Shown here: in pieces, positions 33,415-42,149 of the stretch
How the letters are laid out: each line of letters begins with the position of its first letter
Position numbering within the stretch: position 1 is the stretch's first letter
Source: Ophioceras dolichostomum
Lineage: Eukaryota > Ascomycota > Sordariomycetes > Magnaporthales > Ophioceraceae
Length of the DNA: 64,000 nucleotides
Assembly (NCBI GenBank): GCA_003049485.1
Contig: PYST01000192.1
Location: 1-64,000 of the forward strand
Direction: 5' to 3'
Program-made: the position numbers and the translations under genes
Notes under the pieces: generated by a model
Database searches by the model: none
What the model was told of the DNA's origin: nothing
Seen by the model: only the letters and a program-made list of their open reading frames with translations

Positions 33415-34559
33415 ATGGCTTCCATCCCGACAGAGCAGTGGGCCCAGGTGGTCGAGAAGTCCGGAGGCCGTGAGTAGCACCTCGTCCACCCAAGCAACAT
33501 CACCTCACCACTCCCAACAACAACAGAACAAGCAGACTGACAAGAAGTAACACCACAGCCACCGTGTACAAGAAGATCCCCGTGGCCAAGCCGGCCTCGG
33601 ACGAGGTGCTCATCAACATCAAGTACTCGGGCGTCTGCCACACGGACCTGCACGCCATGATGGGCGACTGGCCGCTGGCGACCAAGATGCCGCTCGTCGG
33701 CGGCCACGAGGGCGCCGGCGTCGTCGTCGCCCGCGGCGAGCTGGTCAAGGACGTCGAGATCGGCGACCACGTCGGCGTGAAGTGGATCAACGGCACCTGT
33801 CTGTCGTGCTCGTTCTGCCGCACCGGCGACGAGCCGCTGTGCCAGAGCGCCCTGCTCTCGGGCTACACGGTCGACGGCTCCTTCCAGCAGTACGCCATCG
33901 CCAAGGCGAACCACGTGGCGCGCATCCCCAAGGAGGTCGACCTCGAGTCGGTCGCGCCCGTGCTATGCGCCGGCATCACGGTCTACAAGGGCCTCAAGGA
34001 GTCCGGCGCGCGCTCGGGCCAGTGGGTGGCCATCGTCGGCGCGGGCGGCGGCCTGGGCTCCATGGCCGTGCAGTACGCGAAGGCCATGGGCCTGCACGTC
34101 ATCGCCATAGACGGCGGCGATGCGAAGCGCCAGTCGTGCACGGCGCTGGGCGCGGCCGCCTTCGTCGACTTCTCGACGTCCAAGGACCTGGTCGCCGAGG
34201 TGAAGGCCGCCACCCCCGACGGCCTCGGCCCGCACGCCGTCATCCTGCTCGCCGTCAGCGAGGGGCCCTTCCAGCAGGCCAGCGCCTACGTGCGGCCCCG
34301 TGGAGCCGTCGTGTGCATCGGCCTGCCCGCCCACGCCTTCCTGCGCGCGCCCGTGTTCGACACCGTCATCCGCATGGTCAACATCAAGGGCAGCTACGTC
34401 GGCAACCGCCAGGACACGGCCGAGGCCCTCGACTTCTTCGCCAGGGGCCTGATCCACGCCCCGTACAAGACGGTCGGGCTGAGCGAGCTGCAGAGCGTGT
34501 ACGAGCTGATGCAGCAGGGCAAGATCGTCGGCCGGTACGTCGTCGACACCAGCCGTTAA
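33415..34559 (+). CDS. adh1: Zinc-dependent alcohol dehydrogenase (Adh1-like)
   Basis: Two exons, 33415-33469 and 33559-34559, give 351 residues, the family's usual length. Catalytic zinc ligands are Cys45 and His68 (GVCHTDLH and GGHEGAGV) with Cys155 in [14 protein letters not shown]. The structural zinc site has Cys99, Cys102, Cys105 and Cys113 in [15 protein letters not shown]. The Rossmann motif GAGGGLG (179-185) followed by Asp203 in [10 protein letters not shown] indicates NAD rather than NADP. There is no presequence, so the enzyme should be cytosolic. It interconverts ethanol and acetaldehyde, with probable activity on other primary alcohols. The second exon uses almost only C- or G-ending codons, a sign of high expression. 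The 89-base intron has a GTGAGT donor and ACAG acceptor, restoring GGPTVYKK. Confidence 0.93.
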
Positions 34560-35448
34560 AGGGATTTTGTGTGTAACAACATCATCATTGGTTTACCATG
34601 GTTTGGGTTTGTTGAGCTTGAGACTTGAGGGTTGGTTGGTTGGTCAGTTGGGAAAAATAGCGTGGTGTTGATGGATAGGTGGGTGAGTGAGGCCGAGAGC
34701 ACGTACCGATTGACGAGCGGACCGGGAAAGGTTATGATATCGAGTGAAAAGGTCTTTGGATGGCTTGCAAACAGGTGCATCTTTCGATTCTCACGTACAT
34801 GTATATATCGAATATCATTCCGGTTTTGGCATGCATTCCGTCGTTCTCACCCTGAAAGTGCTGGTCTCCAAGTTGGACCTGAGCTTGTGCCCTGGATGCA
34901 CCAACTGGCCGCATTCCGCAAGTAAGCTCCGTCCTTTCTAATTGGAGTTCCGTCTAAAAAAACAAGTGGATAGGAATTCGAAGGCTCTTGTGTAAAAAGA
35001 CACATATTGAGTGGTCTATCGGCAGGCTCCAGGATAATTTTCTACATCCTGATTTCGTCTGCCTAGTGGCCTGTACGTGTCGAAGTGGGATGACGAATCA
35101 GCATGTGGTCACCTACCTACTATTCAGAGGTAACGATGCTGGCAAGGCTCGCAAGGCAGCAACGACCAGCTCCGGGATGTAATCCCGACCTGATGCAGGA
35201 AGGGGAAAAGAAAAAAACAGAAGATAAAGCCAGCAGAGGACCCGTACTTAAGCAAAGCATCTTCAACGAGATGTCCTAATTTGTTGCTTTGGTTGTCATT
35301 CATACCTTGGGCAGCAATCATCACATAATATTCTCGTCGTCCTTCTCTCCTTACCTCTGAAACTCACCCACTACCTAGAGCACTACCTAGAGAGCATCAC
35401 TTTCCGTCGCTGCCACCGAGAAAGCTCCCCCCGACAAAGCAAGCAATC
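34560..35448. other. Intergenic between alcohol dehydrogenase and Nudix genes
   Basis: 889 bases holding the 3' region of the dehydrogenase and the promoter of the Nudix gene. A CACCTACCTACTA tract lies at 35111-35123. No exon was recognised. Confidence 0.45.
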
Positions 35449-36225
35449 ATGGAGTCTACGACGTCAGACGACGCCCAACAAGCATCGTCAAGAACCCCAG
35501 CAGGGACCGACCCAACTTCTTCGCCCCACCTCTCCATCCCAGACTCCCTCGCCGCCGAATACGGTGTCTCCATCCGCGACTACCTACGCGATAACAACCT
35601 CGACTTCCTCATAGCCGCGGCCGTCGTCTTCGACCAGGCCGGCCGGCTCCTCCTCATCCAGCGCGCCTCGGGAGACTGGGTCCCCGACAAATGGGAGGTC
35701 CCCGGCGGCACGGCAGAGCCCGACCGCGACGGCTCCGTGCTCACCGCGGCGGCGCGCGAGCTGCTAGAGGAGACCGGGCTTCGACCCACCGCCGTCACGA
35801 GGCATGTGCACACGTTCACGTTTGTGCATAAGGGGCAGCGGTGGCAGAAGGTGACGTTTGAGTTTGAGGTCGAGTGCGAGCGCGAGCACGAGCACGCGAT
35901 GGGGAGGGCCAGGGGCAGGGCGACGACGCAGACGGCGGCGGCGGCGCTGACCCTGACTCAAACCCAGACCCAGGCCCAGACCCAGAAGACTGAAAAAGAA
36001 GTGGAAGCAGCAGATGCGGCGGCAACAGTAAAGGCGTCGCACGGATTCGGGTTGGGGGTAGGGTTGGTCGTGCTTGACCCGGCGGAGCATCAGGATTTCG
36101 CGTGGGTATCGGAGGAAGAGTACAGGGCTGGGTGGGCGAGTGGTGGGAGAAAGCTGGTTATTACGCACCCGAACCAGGAGGAGACGCTTGATATTGCTTT
36201 CAAACTTCGGCGGGAACGGGCATGA
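35449..36225 (+). CDS. Nudix hydrolase
   Basis: Single exon, 258 residues. The Nudix fold begins at LDFLIAAAVVFDQAGRLLLI with QRASGDWVPDKWEVPGGTAE, the usual run-in to the Nudix box. The box reads GG...AAARELLEETGL, with the REUxEExGU core intact (REL LEE TGL). The first Glu of the canonical box is replaced by Gly and the spacing is longer, as in many fungal Nudix proteins. Metal binding by the EE pair is therefore expected, but substrate cannot be told; candidates are nucleoside diphosphate derivatives. An insert rich in Thr/Gln (TQTQTQAQTQ) and Glu/Ala splits the C-terminal part of the domain before LGVGLVVLDPAEHQDFAWVS. No targeting signal is seen. The first ATG has a good context (AATCATGG). 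Confidence 0.8.
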   Translation: MESTTSDDAQQASSRTPAGTDPTSSPHLSIPDSLAAEYGVSIRDYLRDNNLDFLIAAAVVFDQAGRLLLIQRASGDWVPDKWEVPGGTAEPDRDGSVLTAAARELLEETGLRPTAVTRHVHTFTFVHKGQRWQKVTFEFEVECEREHEHAMGRARGRATTQTAAAALTLTQTQTQAQTQKTEKEVEAADAAATVKASHGFGLGVGLVVLDPAEHQDFAWVSEEEYRAGWASGGRKLVITHPNQEETLDIAFKLRRERA

Positions 36226-36821
36226 TGGTAACCTGGGTACCACCCAGTGTAATCATGTCCTCCAGGCAAAACGAGGGCAAGAGGGTCGGTCGCGAGTCCG
36301 CGTTGAGCTGAGAGCTGGAAATTCCGATCACCAATTTTCGCAGAGCAACGCTTTTAATCCTTCAACAACCTCCTATACGCTTTAAGCACTAGATCACAGC
36401 ATCTTCTTTTAGACCGGGTAGAGTCGTCCTGAGAGAGTGTATAGCGGCGCAAAGATGCAAAGGAAATTCTGTTGAAACCGTCTCCGTGTTACGAGAACTG
36501 CGCGGTGTGTTATGTTTGGACGTTGTACTGGGGTGATAGGGGGACCGCCAGCTGTGACACACTGAAACCTATCCCCTAATCCGTTCGATCTGAGCGGGGG
36601 GATCCACCCCCGCACTTTTGTTTACTGATCTCCAGCAATCGTCGTCCACTGCTCCCAAACCTCCACATATTCTTCACCGCACGAACCGATTACATAGCAT
36701 AAAGGCGGCCTGCCTCCCAACACATCGCCCAACGACCGTGCCGGATCAGCAATTGTAGAGCTTCGAAGCTTCTGCCGAGCTGAATACTTTTTTTTCTCCG
36801 CAGATCGTCAACTTACCCAGA
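36226..36821. other. Intergenic between Nudix and histidine-phosphatase genes
   Basis: 596 bases, presumed 3' and promoter regions of two genes in the same direction. No exon, repeat or RNA gene was recognised. Confidence 0.45.
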
Positions 36822-37858
36822 ATGCGTCTCTTGCTGATCCGCCACGGCGAGTCCGTGGATAACGCCAATGGTTTGATGTACGTCCTCCTCTTCCTATCTC
36901 CGAGCTGGTATGGACACAAAGCCAAGCAAGCAATTGTTCAATACTAACTCTCTGTTGTGCACGCGAAAAAAACAGCGCGGGTTCTATTGACTCCCCGCTC
37001 TCCTCCCACGGCGTGATCCAGGCCCGCCGCCTCGGCAACCACCTCGCCTCCCGTTCCGGCTCCATCGGCCCCATCACGCATATCTACTCCTCCAACCTCC
37101 AGCGCGCCTTCCACACCGCCAGGGAGGTGGCGGAGGGCCAGGTCAAGTCGACGAAGAGCAGCCCGTCGACCGCCTCTTCTTCTTCTTCCTCGTCGTCCGG
37201 TCCTCGCGAGGTCATCGTCGATCCGATGCCCGACCTCCGCGAGAAGCACTTCGGCTCGCTCGAGGGCACTAAGTACCGCACTCCGCGCCCCGAGGACCGC
37301 GCCGCGCCGCCCACCGACATGGAGAGCCCTGAGGAGATGTCCAGGCGGGTGGAGCGCTTCCTCGAGCTGCACCTGCTGCCGAAGCTGACGGGCCTGCTGG
37401 CGGACCAGGACGCTCCCCGCCAGTGCGTCGCAGTCGTAGCGCACGGCATCATCCTCAACGTGCTCGCCAAGGCGCTCCTGCTCCGTGTGTCGCCTGATGA
37501 GTATACGCGCCTGACGGGTAAGAATCCATCGAGCAGCAGAAATAGCGGCAGCAACAGCGGTAGCGGTAGGAAGTCCTCCGCTTCCTCTGCGTTCGGCGAG
37601 TTCGACATCCCCTGGAAGAACACGGCGTACCTCGAGGCCGTGGTCCGGATGACGCCTGCCGACCCGCCGGTCCCGCCGAGGCCCATCCACCCCTGGGAGA
37701 TCCGCATGGCGAGGCCGCGGCCGCTGATGATCCTCGTGGCGTCCGTCAACAACCACCCCCACCTCGACGGCCTTAAGAAGACGTGGGGCGGGATCGGGAG
37801 CGCGAAGCACGACGAGAAGCAGAGGACTGTGGACTCCTTCTTCTTGCCTAAGCGATGA
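36822..37858 (+). CDS. Histidine phosphatase superfamily protein (phosphoglycerate mutase-like)
   Basis: Two exons, 36822-36877 and 36976-37858, give 312 residues. The N-terminal MRLLLIRHGESVDNANGL carries the catalytic His8 in the RHG motif; intron 1 (98 bases, GTACGT...ACAG) splits the Ile codon that follows. SIDSPLSSHGVIQARRLGNH and IYSSNLQRAFHTA are the next conserved segments, and VAVVAHGIILNVL carries the second catalytic His. FGSLEGTKY provides the proton-donor Glu region. Two Ser-rich inserts are lineage-specific. Members of this clade are broad phosphatases rather than glycolytic mutases, and the separation of motifs fits a phosphatase. Substrate is unknown. Confidence 0.82.
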
Positions 37859-38807
37859 TGGTGCTGAGAAGACGAGGTTCTTTCAGTGCTGTGGTGGTGT
37901 CATGGCGTGGTGCACGCGCGCACGTAATGAATGGTTCGATCGCACACGAGCAGACTTCGTGGCGATGGCTAGATCATTTCCCGGCGTCGACGGACCCGTG
38001 GTAAGGGAGGCCACGACAGAGTGAGAAATGATTAAGCTCCAGAATAATTTGCAAGCAGGTATGCGAGTTCACTACTTCCTCCGCTTCCCCACGGCCTCGA
38101 CCGTTATATGCTTTTTCATGATGAGAAACCATACTTCACAGACCTGTTCTGAAAACACGATATTATGTGGAAGAAATATGTCCAACTGCTATCTGATCCT
38201 ATCCCATCTCTTTACGATCTACGAGTGTTACCCTTTAGTAAGCGCATTGCAAGCTGACTTCTCTCTACTTTTCTTTGTCGGTGGCGAGCAGGAGTCGCAT
38301 GTCGAAGAATTCGAGAGCTTGGGAACACCAGCGGATCTGCGAACTTAGTTTGTTAAGCGTATAATTTGTGCCTATGGGCTATTTTCTCTCCGAGCGGTAT
38401 TCGATCATAATCTGGGGTTTAATAGGGTCGGGTCTATCACCTCCCCCATGGCGAAGCATTGGTGCTTTTCTACCTCACCCTCCTAGTTTTTGCGAACGAG
38501 TTTCGGTAATGTCTTCTCTGAGCGTGATGGGATTTGAATGGGCAGCACAGCATACGTTAGTTTGAACAAATCCATGCTCGCTATCGAGCTTCTAATCTGG
38601 CCGCCCAGAAAGGGTAGCAACCTTTACATCTCGTCATTTTGTCCCCTTCTCCTTCGATGATGTCTACTTCCTGTGTAGGAAGGGCTGGCAAATTGGTTTC
38701 CGGTGCATAGATTATCATTCGCGGACCTTATGAGAGAGTTTTCGCTCCTTGAGCAACGTTCGAGCTATCCTAGTCATCGTAGTACTCCCCATCAAGCCTC
38801 CATATGC
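37859..38807. other. Convergent 3' regions of histidine-phosphatase and ATL genes
   Basis: 949 bases, AT-richer than the flanking exons. No supportable gene, RNA or repeat was found. Confidence 0.45.
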
Positions 38808-39480
38808 TCAGGAGTCTACACCAGTCACACCACCATCACCCGCCTCCGAAGGCAACTCGTCGGGGAACCAGCCGAACTCATCAAAGTCCACCATCAGCTC
38901 ACCCAGCGCACCAGTAGTCACAGTGACGCCCTCGGCGCGTAGGGCGGTCGCTTGATTCTGAGATCCAGACGGCTGGGACCTGGATCGTGTCGGTTAGCCA
39001 TGGGAAGAGTGGCTCGGAGTTAAGCTCGGCATATCAACCGGCGGAAAGGAGAGGTGAGAAGAAGCATTCGAAGCCTGCCTTACTCACCTTGGGGAGATGA
39101 TACCCTTGGCATTTATGACGCGCTGCCATGGCACGTTGTTGTGGTTGAAGCGCGCGTCTGCGTCTTCGGAAAGGTGCTTGAGGCAGACGCCCACTTGGCG
39201 TGGACGCTGGGCTGGATGGATCATCGACACCGCAACCATCAGTTGTCTCTCTCAGGGCATGCAAAGCGTTCGCCACTTTCCGACAAATTTCCCCTGGACG
39301 AATGTACAAGAAAACAATCCATGCCAAGTTCTCTGAAAAAAAAGGTCCCAGGGAATTGTACTTACGGGTTCCGATTAGCTCAGCGATGTGCCCGTAGGTC
39401 GTCACCTTGCCGGGCGGAATCTCTTGAACAGCACTATAGACAGCATGAAAGAAGGCCGCCGCCTCGTCTGATCGCGGCAT
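38808..39480 (-). CDS. atl1: Alkyltransferase-like protein (ATL), DNA damage recognition
   Basis: Three exons on the minus strand (39480-39366, 39211-39088, 38979-38808) give 136 residues. The start is followed by VYSAVQEIPPGKVTTYGHIA, then ELIGTPQRPRQVGVCLKHLS, where intron 1 (154 bases) splits the Pro codon, and NNVPWQRVINAKGIISPRSQ. These are the DNA-binding blocks of O6-alkylguanine-DNA alkyltransferases. In true alkyltransferases the acceptor is the Cys of PCHR; here the position is Trp (PWQR), the defining feature of ATL proteins such as fission yeast Atl1. Such proteins bind and flip O6-alkylguanine, cannot repair it, and hand it to nucleotide-excision repair. The C-terminus (GELMVDFDEFGWFPDELPS) is longer than the core fold. 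It is a minus-strand gene between plus-strand neighbours. Confidence 0.88.
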
Positions 39481-39887
39481 TTTCTTCTTTCAATCTTGTA
39501 AGCACGCGGCCTTTTGATAAGAAACCTTGTGGGCGTGTGATTTTTCGAAATGGCTGGTGAATTCAATCGGTCTGTCCCTGTTTGTTGAGGGGTGAATGCG
39601 TTGATTGGCGTTAGTCTTTGCTGTGACTTCAACGTACCCTGCTTGGCTCAGGGGCTTACAAGCTCGGTATGCATCTAAGCGAGTTCACCATATCATCACC
39701 GTCCAGATTCAACCAACGCCTTCAAGTCAGCGAGTCAAATGTTCGATGACTACCTGGTAGATACATAGGTAGGTACCTATAAAGCAGGTTTCATCAAGAT
39801 ATCCAGCCAGGGGGGGCTCTGCAAGCCCATGGACTCGATACTCCGAATTCTACCTCCCCCAAGAGCTCACTAGTCGTCACGCCAGAT
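39481..39887. promoter_or_regulatory. Region upstream of ATL and the gag-like ORF
   Basis: 407 bases between divergent start codons. A TAGGTACCTA palindrome (39770-39779) overlaps a TATAAAG element (39778-39784), about 105 bases upstream of the gag-like ORF. This could be a real promoter or an insertion footprint. Confidence 0.35.
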
Positions 39888-40937
39888 ATGTACGCTTCAC
39901 GGCCCAGGCTGACTCTCTGGGATTACCGCCCAGAGCAACTACGGCAGAGGTTCCAGGTTACTCCCGAGCGTTCGGAAACTATCACTACTATTAATCTGGT
40001 GACTTATAAATCAGGCGGCAGCCGTCGGAGGGAAGGTTGGACCAACCCGGCCCCGGCCCCGGACCACCTCCCCGATGGCTGGCCTGCCCATGAAATCAAG
40101 CAGGCGGAGTTTACGTTCAACTTACCAGATTCCCAGCTTCTCAGGGGATCTGAAAATTATGGGACATGGCGGGCTTCCCTTCGTCTGGCGTTGCCGGCCC
40201 ACAAGATACAGCTCGAGAACATCAAGCACGTTTGGCTGTCGAGGGAAGACGATCTCAAATTGGGCCAGGCGATCTATAACAGCGTCGATAAGAGTGTCCA
40301 GGAGCAAATCAAAGGACTTACTTACGGTCTGGAAATGATCGACGAGCTCAAAGTTCTCTGCCGGCTTTCCAAGCGGGAGGTGGAGAAGCGCATGGAGGAG
40401 CTCAAGTATGATGAAGACATACCTGAAGACTTCATCGCAGCTTTCAACAAGCTGCTTTACGATGCTTCGGGCTCAGGCTACAAGATTGTCGGGAGCGTCA
40501 GCCTGTTCTTCGACAAGGTCGAGGGCCGCCACCGGCGACGGGCCGGCGAGGCTCGGAGGTACTACAGTCGCTATAGGCCCCGGGACCTCGAAGAAGTTCA
40601 GCAAGATTTGCGTAAGGAGATTTGGTGTAGTCAGAACAGCCCACGGGCTCGCGAGGATAGTCGCGGACGACGAGACGACGGACGGTCCGATGGCGGACAT
40701 AAAAAGGACGATCAGCCATCGTCGAGACCGGCCCGCGAGGACAGCCGCGGACGAAAAGATGACAAACGGTCCAGCGACGGAGGAAAAGGTGATGATCGGT
40801 CATTGCCGAAACCAGTTGAAGCCAAGAAACAGGCAGGACTGGATAGTCAGTCCGCTAGGAAAGAAAGGCCCCGGTCGCGTTCTCGGCATAGTTGTCATCG
40901 TTGTCGGCATAATTGTCGAGAGCAGGGAAAGGGATAG
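39888..40937 (+). CDS. Gag-like protein, orphan single-exon ORF (Copia-related)
   Basis: Open frame of 349 residues, ATG to TAG, with no pol region downstream. The segment TFNLPDSQLLRGSENYGTWR and ASLRLALPAHKIQ resembles the Trp-containing N-terminal domain of fungal Copia Gag proteins; IYNSVDKSVQEQIKGLTYGL, LSKREVEKRMEELKYDEDIP and DFIAAFNKLLYDASG fit the following helical part. From about residue 250 the protein is highly charged and contains two imperfect ~27-residue repeats starting AREDSRGR. It ends with HSCHRCRHNCRE, possibly the remains of a zinc knuckle. Codon use is less biased than in the neighbouring housekeeping genes. It could be a truncated retroelement or a domesticated gag. 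No LTR or integrase/RT was seen in 39481-41100. Confidence 0.55.
   Translation: MYASRPRLTLWDYRPEQLRQRFQVTPERSETITTINLVTYKSGGSRRREGWTNPAPAPDHLPDGWPAHEIKQAEFTFNLPDSQLLRGSENYGTWRASLRLALPAHKIQLENIKHVWLSREDDLKLGQAIYNSVDKSVQEQIKGLTYGLEMIDELKVLCRLSKREVEKRMEELKYDEDIPEDFIAAFNKLLYDASGSGYKIVGSVSLFFDKVEGRHRRRAGEARRYYSRYRPRDLEEVQQDLRKEIWCSQNSPRAREDSRGRRDDGRSDGGHKKDDQPSSRPAREDSRGRKDDKRSSDGGKGDDRSLPKPVEAKKQAGLDSQSARKERPRSRSRHSCHRCRHNCREQGKG
40640..40800 (+). repeat. Imperfect tandem duplication within the gag-like ORF
   Basis: Two units of about 80 bases encode AREDSRGRRDDGRSDGG and AREDSRGRKDDKRSSDGG, each followed by Lys/Asp residues. They differ at many third positions, so the duplication is not recent. 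Confidence 0.6.
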
Positions 40938-41111
40938 TTATGGCGTCTTTGGTACATCTAGCTGGAAGCTAACGTACCATGACGGTCTGCACTGTCGGCT
41001 TGAATATCGCTACAACCTGTCATATACCTACCTAAAATGTAATGTAAACATCCTCTCACGAGAGGGAACTCATTGAGAACGGAAATCTGCGAATGCTCTC
41101 TCCTTGTGAAA

Positions 41112-42149
41112 TCACCGTCTTATCGTCACAGTGACAACAATAGCCCACCCGCTCATGCTCTCCCAGACCCCAAACTCATTCTCCCTCCTGAACGTGACCT
41201 CATCCGCCTTCACCGCCATATTGACCCTCTCACTGGCCTCCAGCCCCGGCGTCCCAGGCGACTTCGGGCTAGGCGACGGCGGCGGCGGCGGCGCCTGCTG
41301 CTGCTGCTGTGCTGAGTTCGAACTGGCCGACGACGACTCCCCCCTCCTCCGTCCCCACCCCCACCCGCTACTCTTCTTCTCCTCCTTCGCCTGCACGACG
41401 GCAGCCTGCACGGCACGCCGCTCGGCCTTAACGGGCGGCTTCGGCTGCAGGTACGTCGACAGGCGCCTCGCCATGCGCTCGTCGCGCCACCACCACGAGC
41501 CCGACAGCAGCGCCGAGGCGCCCTCTTCACCAAGGACAGCGACGGCCTGCGCCTGCGCGGCGTCCTCGTCCCAGCGGCCCCACTCGTCGAACTGCACCGC
41601 GTTCCAGTCGCGCTCGGGCGGGAGGCCTGACAGCGGGGTGGTGCTCGAGTAGGCGCTCGCTCCCGTGGGCGGAGCCGCCGTACTAGAGGCGCCGTCGCCA
41701 CCCTTGCTGTCACCGCTGCCGCCGTCCTTGGAAGTTTGGTGGAGCGGGGAGGGCACGGCGACACGGACCAGCTGCACGAGGTCCCCTTCCCGGCGGCGTT
41801 CGGCCGCGCCGCTGAGGGTCCATGTGGCGGGGACCGCGGAGGAGGGGACTAGTGTGAGCTCGGCGACGGGGGGGGAGCGGGGGCGGGCCGTGATGTCGGC
41901 GAGGAAGCCCTCGATGTGTGGGAGCAGGTGGGTGATGAGGTCGAGATCGTCGGCGGCTTGCTGGGTGGAGCGGGCCCGTTGGGACTCGCGCAGGCGGGTG
42001 GGCAGCGAGGTGAGGTGTGCTGCTAGGTGGTAGGTGTAGAGCGATGGATTGAGGATGGCAGCGGCGGCGGCCGCCGAGGCCGGGGGTGAGGCGGCGTGTG
42101 CCTCGGTGTATGGCGGGGGCAGATCTTGTGCCTCTGACTCCTTGGACAT
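41112..42149 (-). CDS. Uncharacterised fungal protein with N-terminal PPxY motif
   Basis: Single exon, 345 residues from the ATG at 42149 (MSKESEAQDLPPPYTEAHAA). The open frame extends further upstream but that part looks like leader. PPPY near residue 11-14 is a WW-domain ligand such as those read by Rsp5-type ubiquitin ligases. A helical part (YTYHLAAHLTSLPTRLRESQ, ADDLDLITHLLPHIEGFLAD) leads to WNAVQFDEWGRWDEDAAQA and GSWWWRDERMARRLSTYLQP. A low-complexity Ser/Gln/Pro part follows. The C-terminal stretch NMAVKADEVTFRRENEFGVW and ESMSGWAIVVTVTIRR is predicted beta and may be a small domain. I recognise no named family; no membrane segment or signal peptide is present. The strong codon bias supports a real gene. 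Confidence 0.7.
   Translation of the reverse strand: MSKESEAQDLPPPYTEAHAASPPASAAAAAAILNPSLYTYHLAAHLTSLPTRLRESQRARSTQQAADDLDLITHLLPHIEGFLADITARPRSPPVAELTLVPSSAVPATWTLSGAAERRREGDLVQLVRVAVPSPLHQTSKDGGSGDSKGGDGASSTAAPPTGASAYSSTTPLSGLPPERDWNAVQFDEWGRWDEDAAQAQAVAVLGEEGASALLSGSWWWRDERMARRLSTYLQPKPPVKAERRAVQAAVVQAKEEKKSSGWGWGRRRGESSSASSNSAQQQQQAPPPPPSPSPKSPGTPGLEASERVNMAVKADEVTFRRENEFGVWESMSGWAIVVTVTIRR

Noticed and set aside
39480..39560. A C-containing alkyltransferase on the plus strand near the ATL gene
   Set aside because: The plus-strand frame here is antisense to the ATL exons and has no PCHR-type motif.
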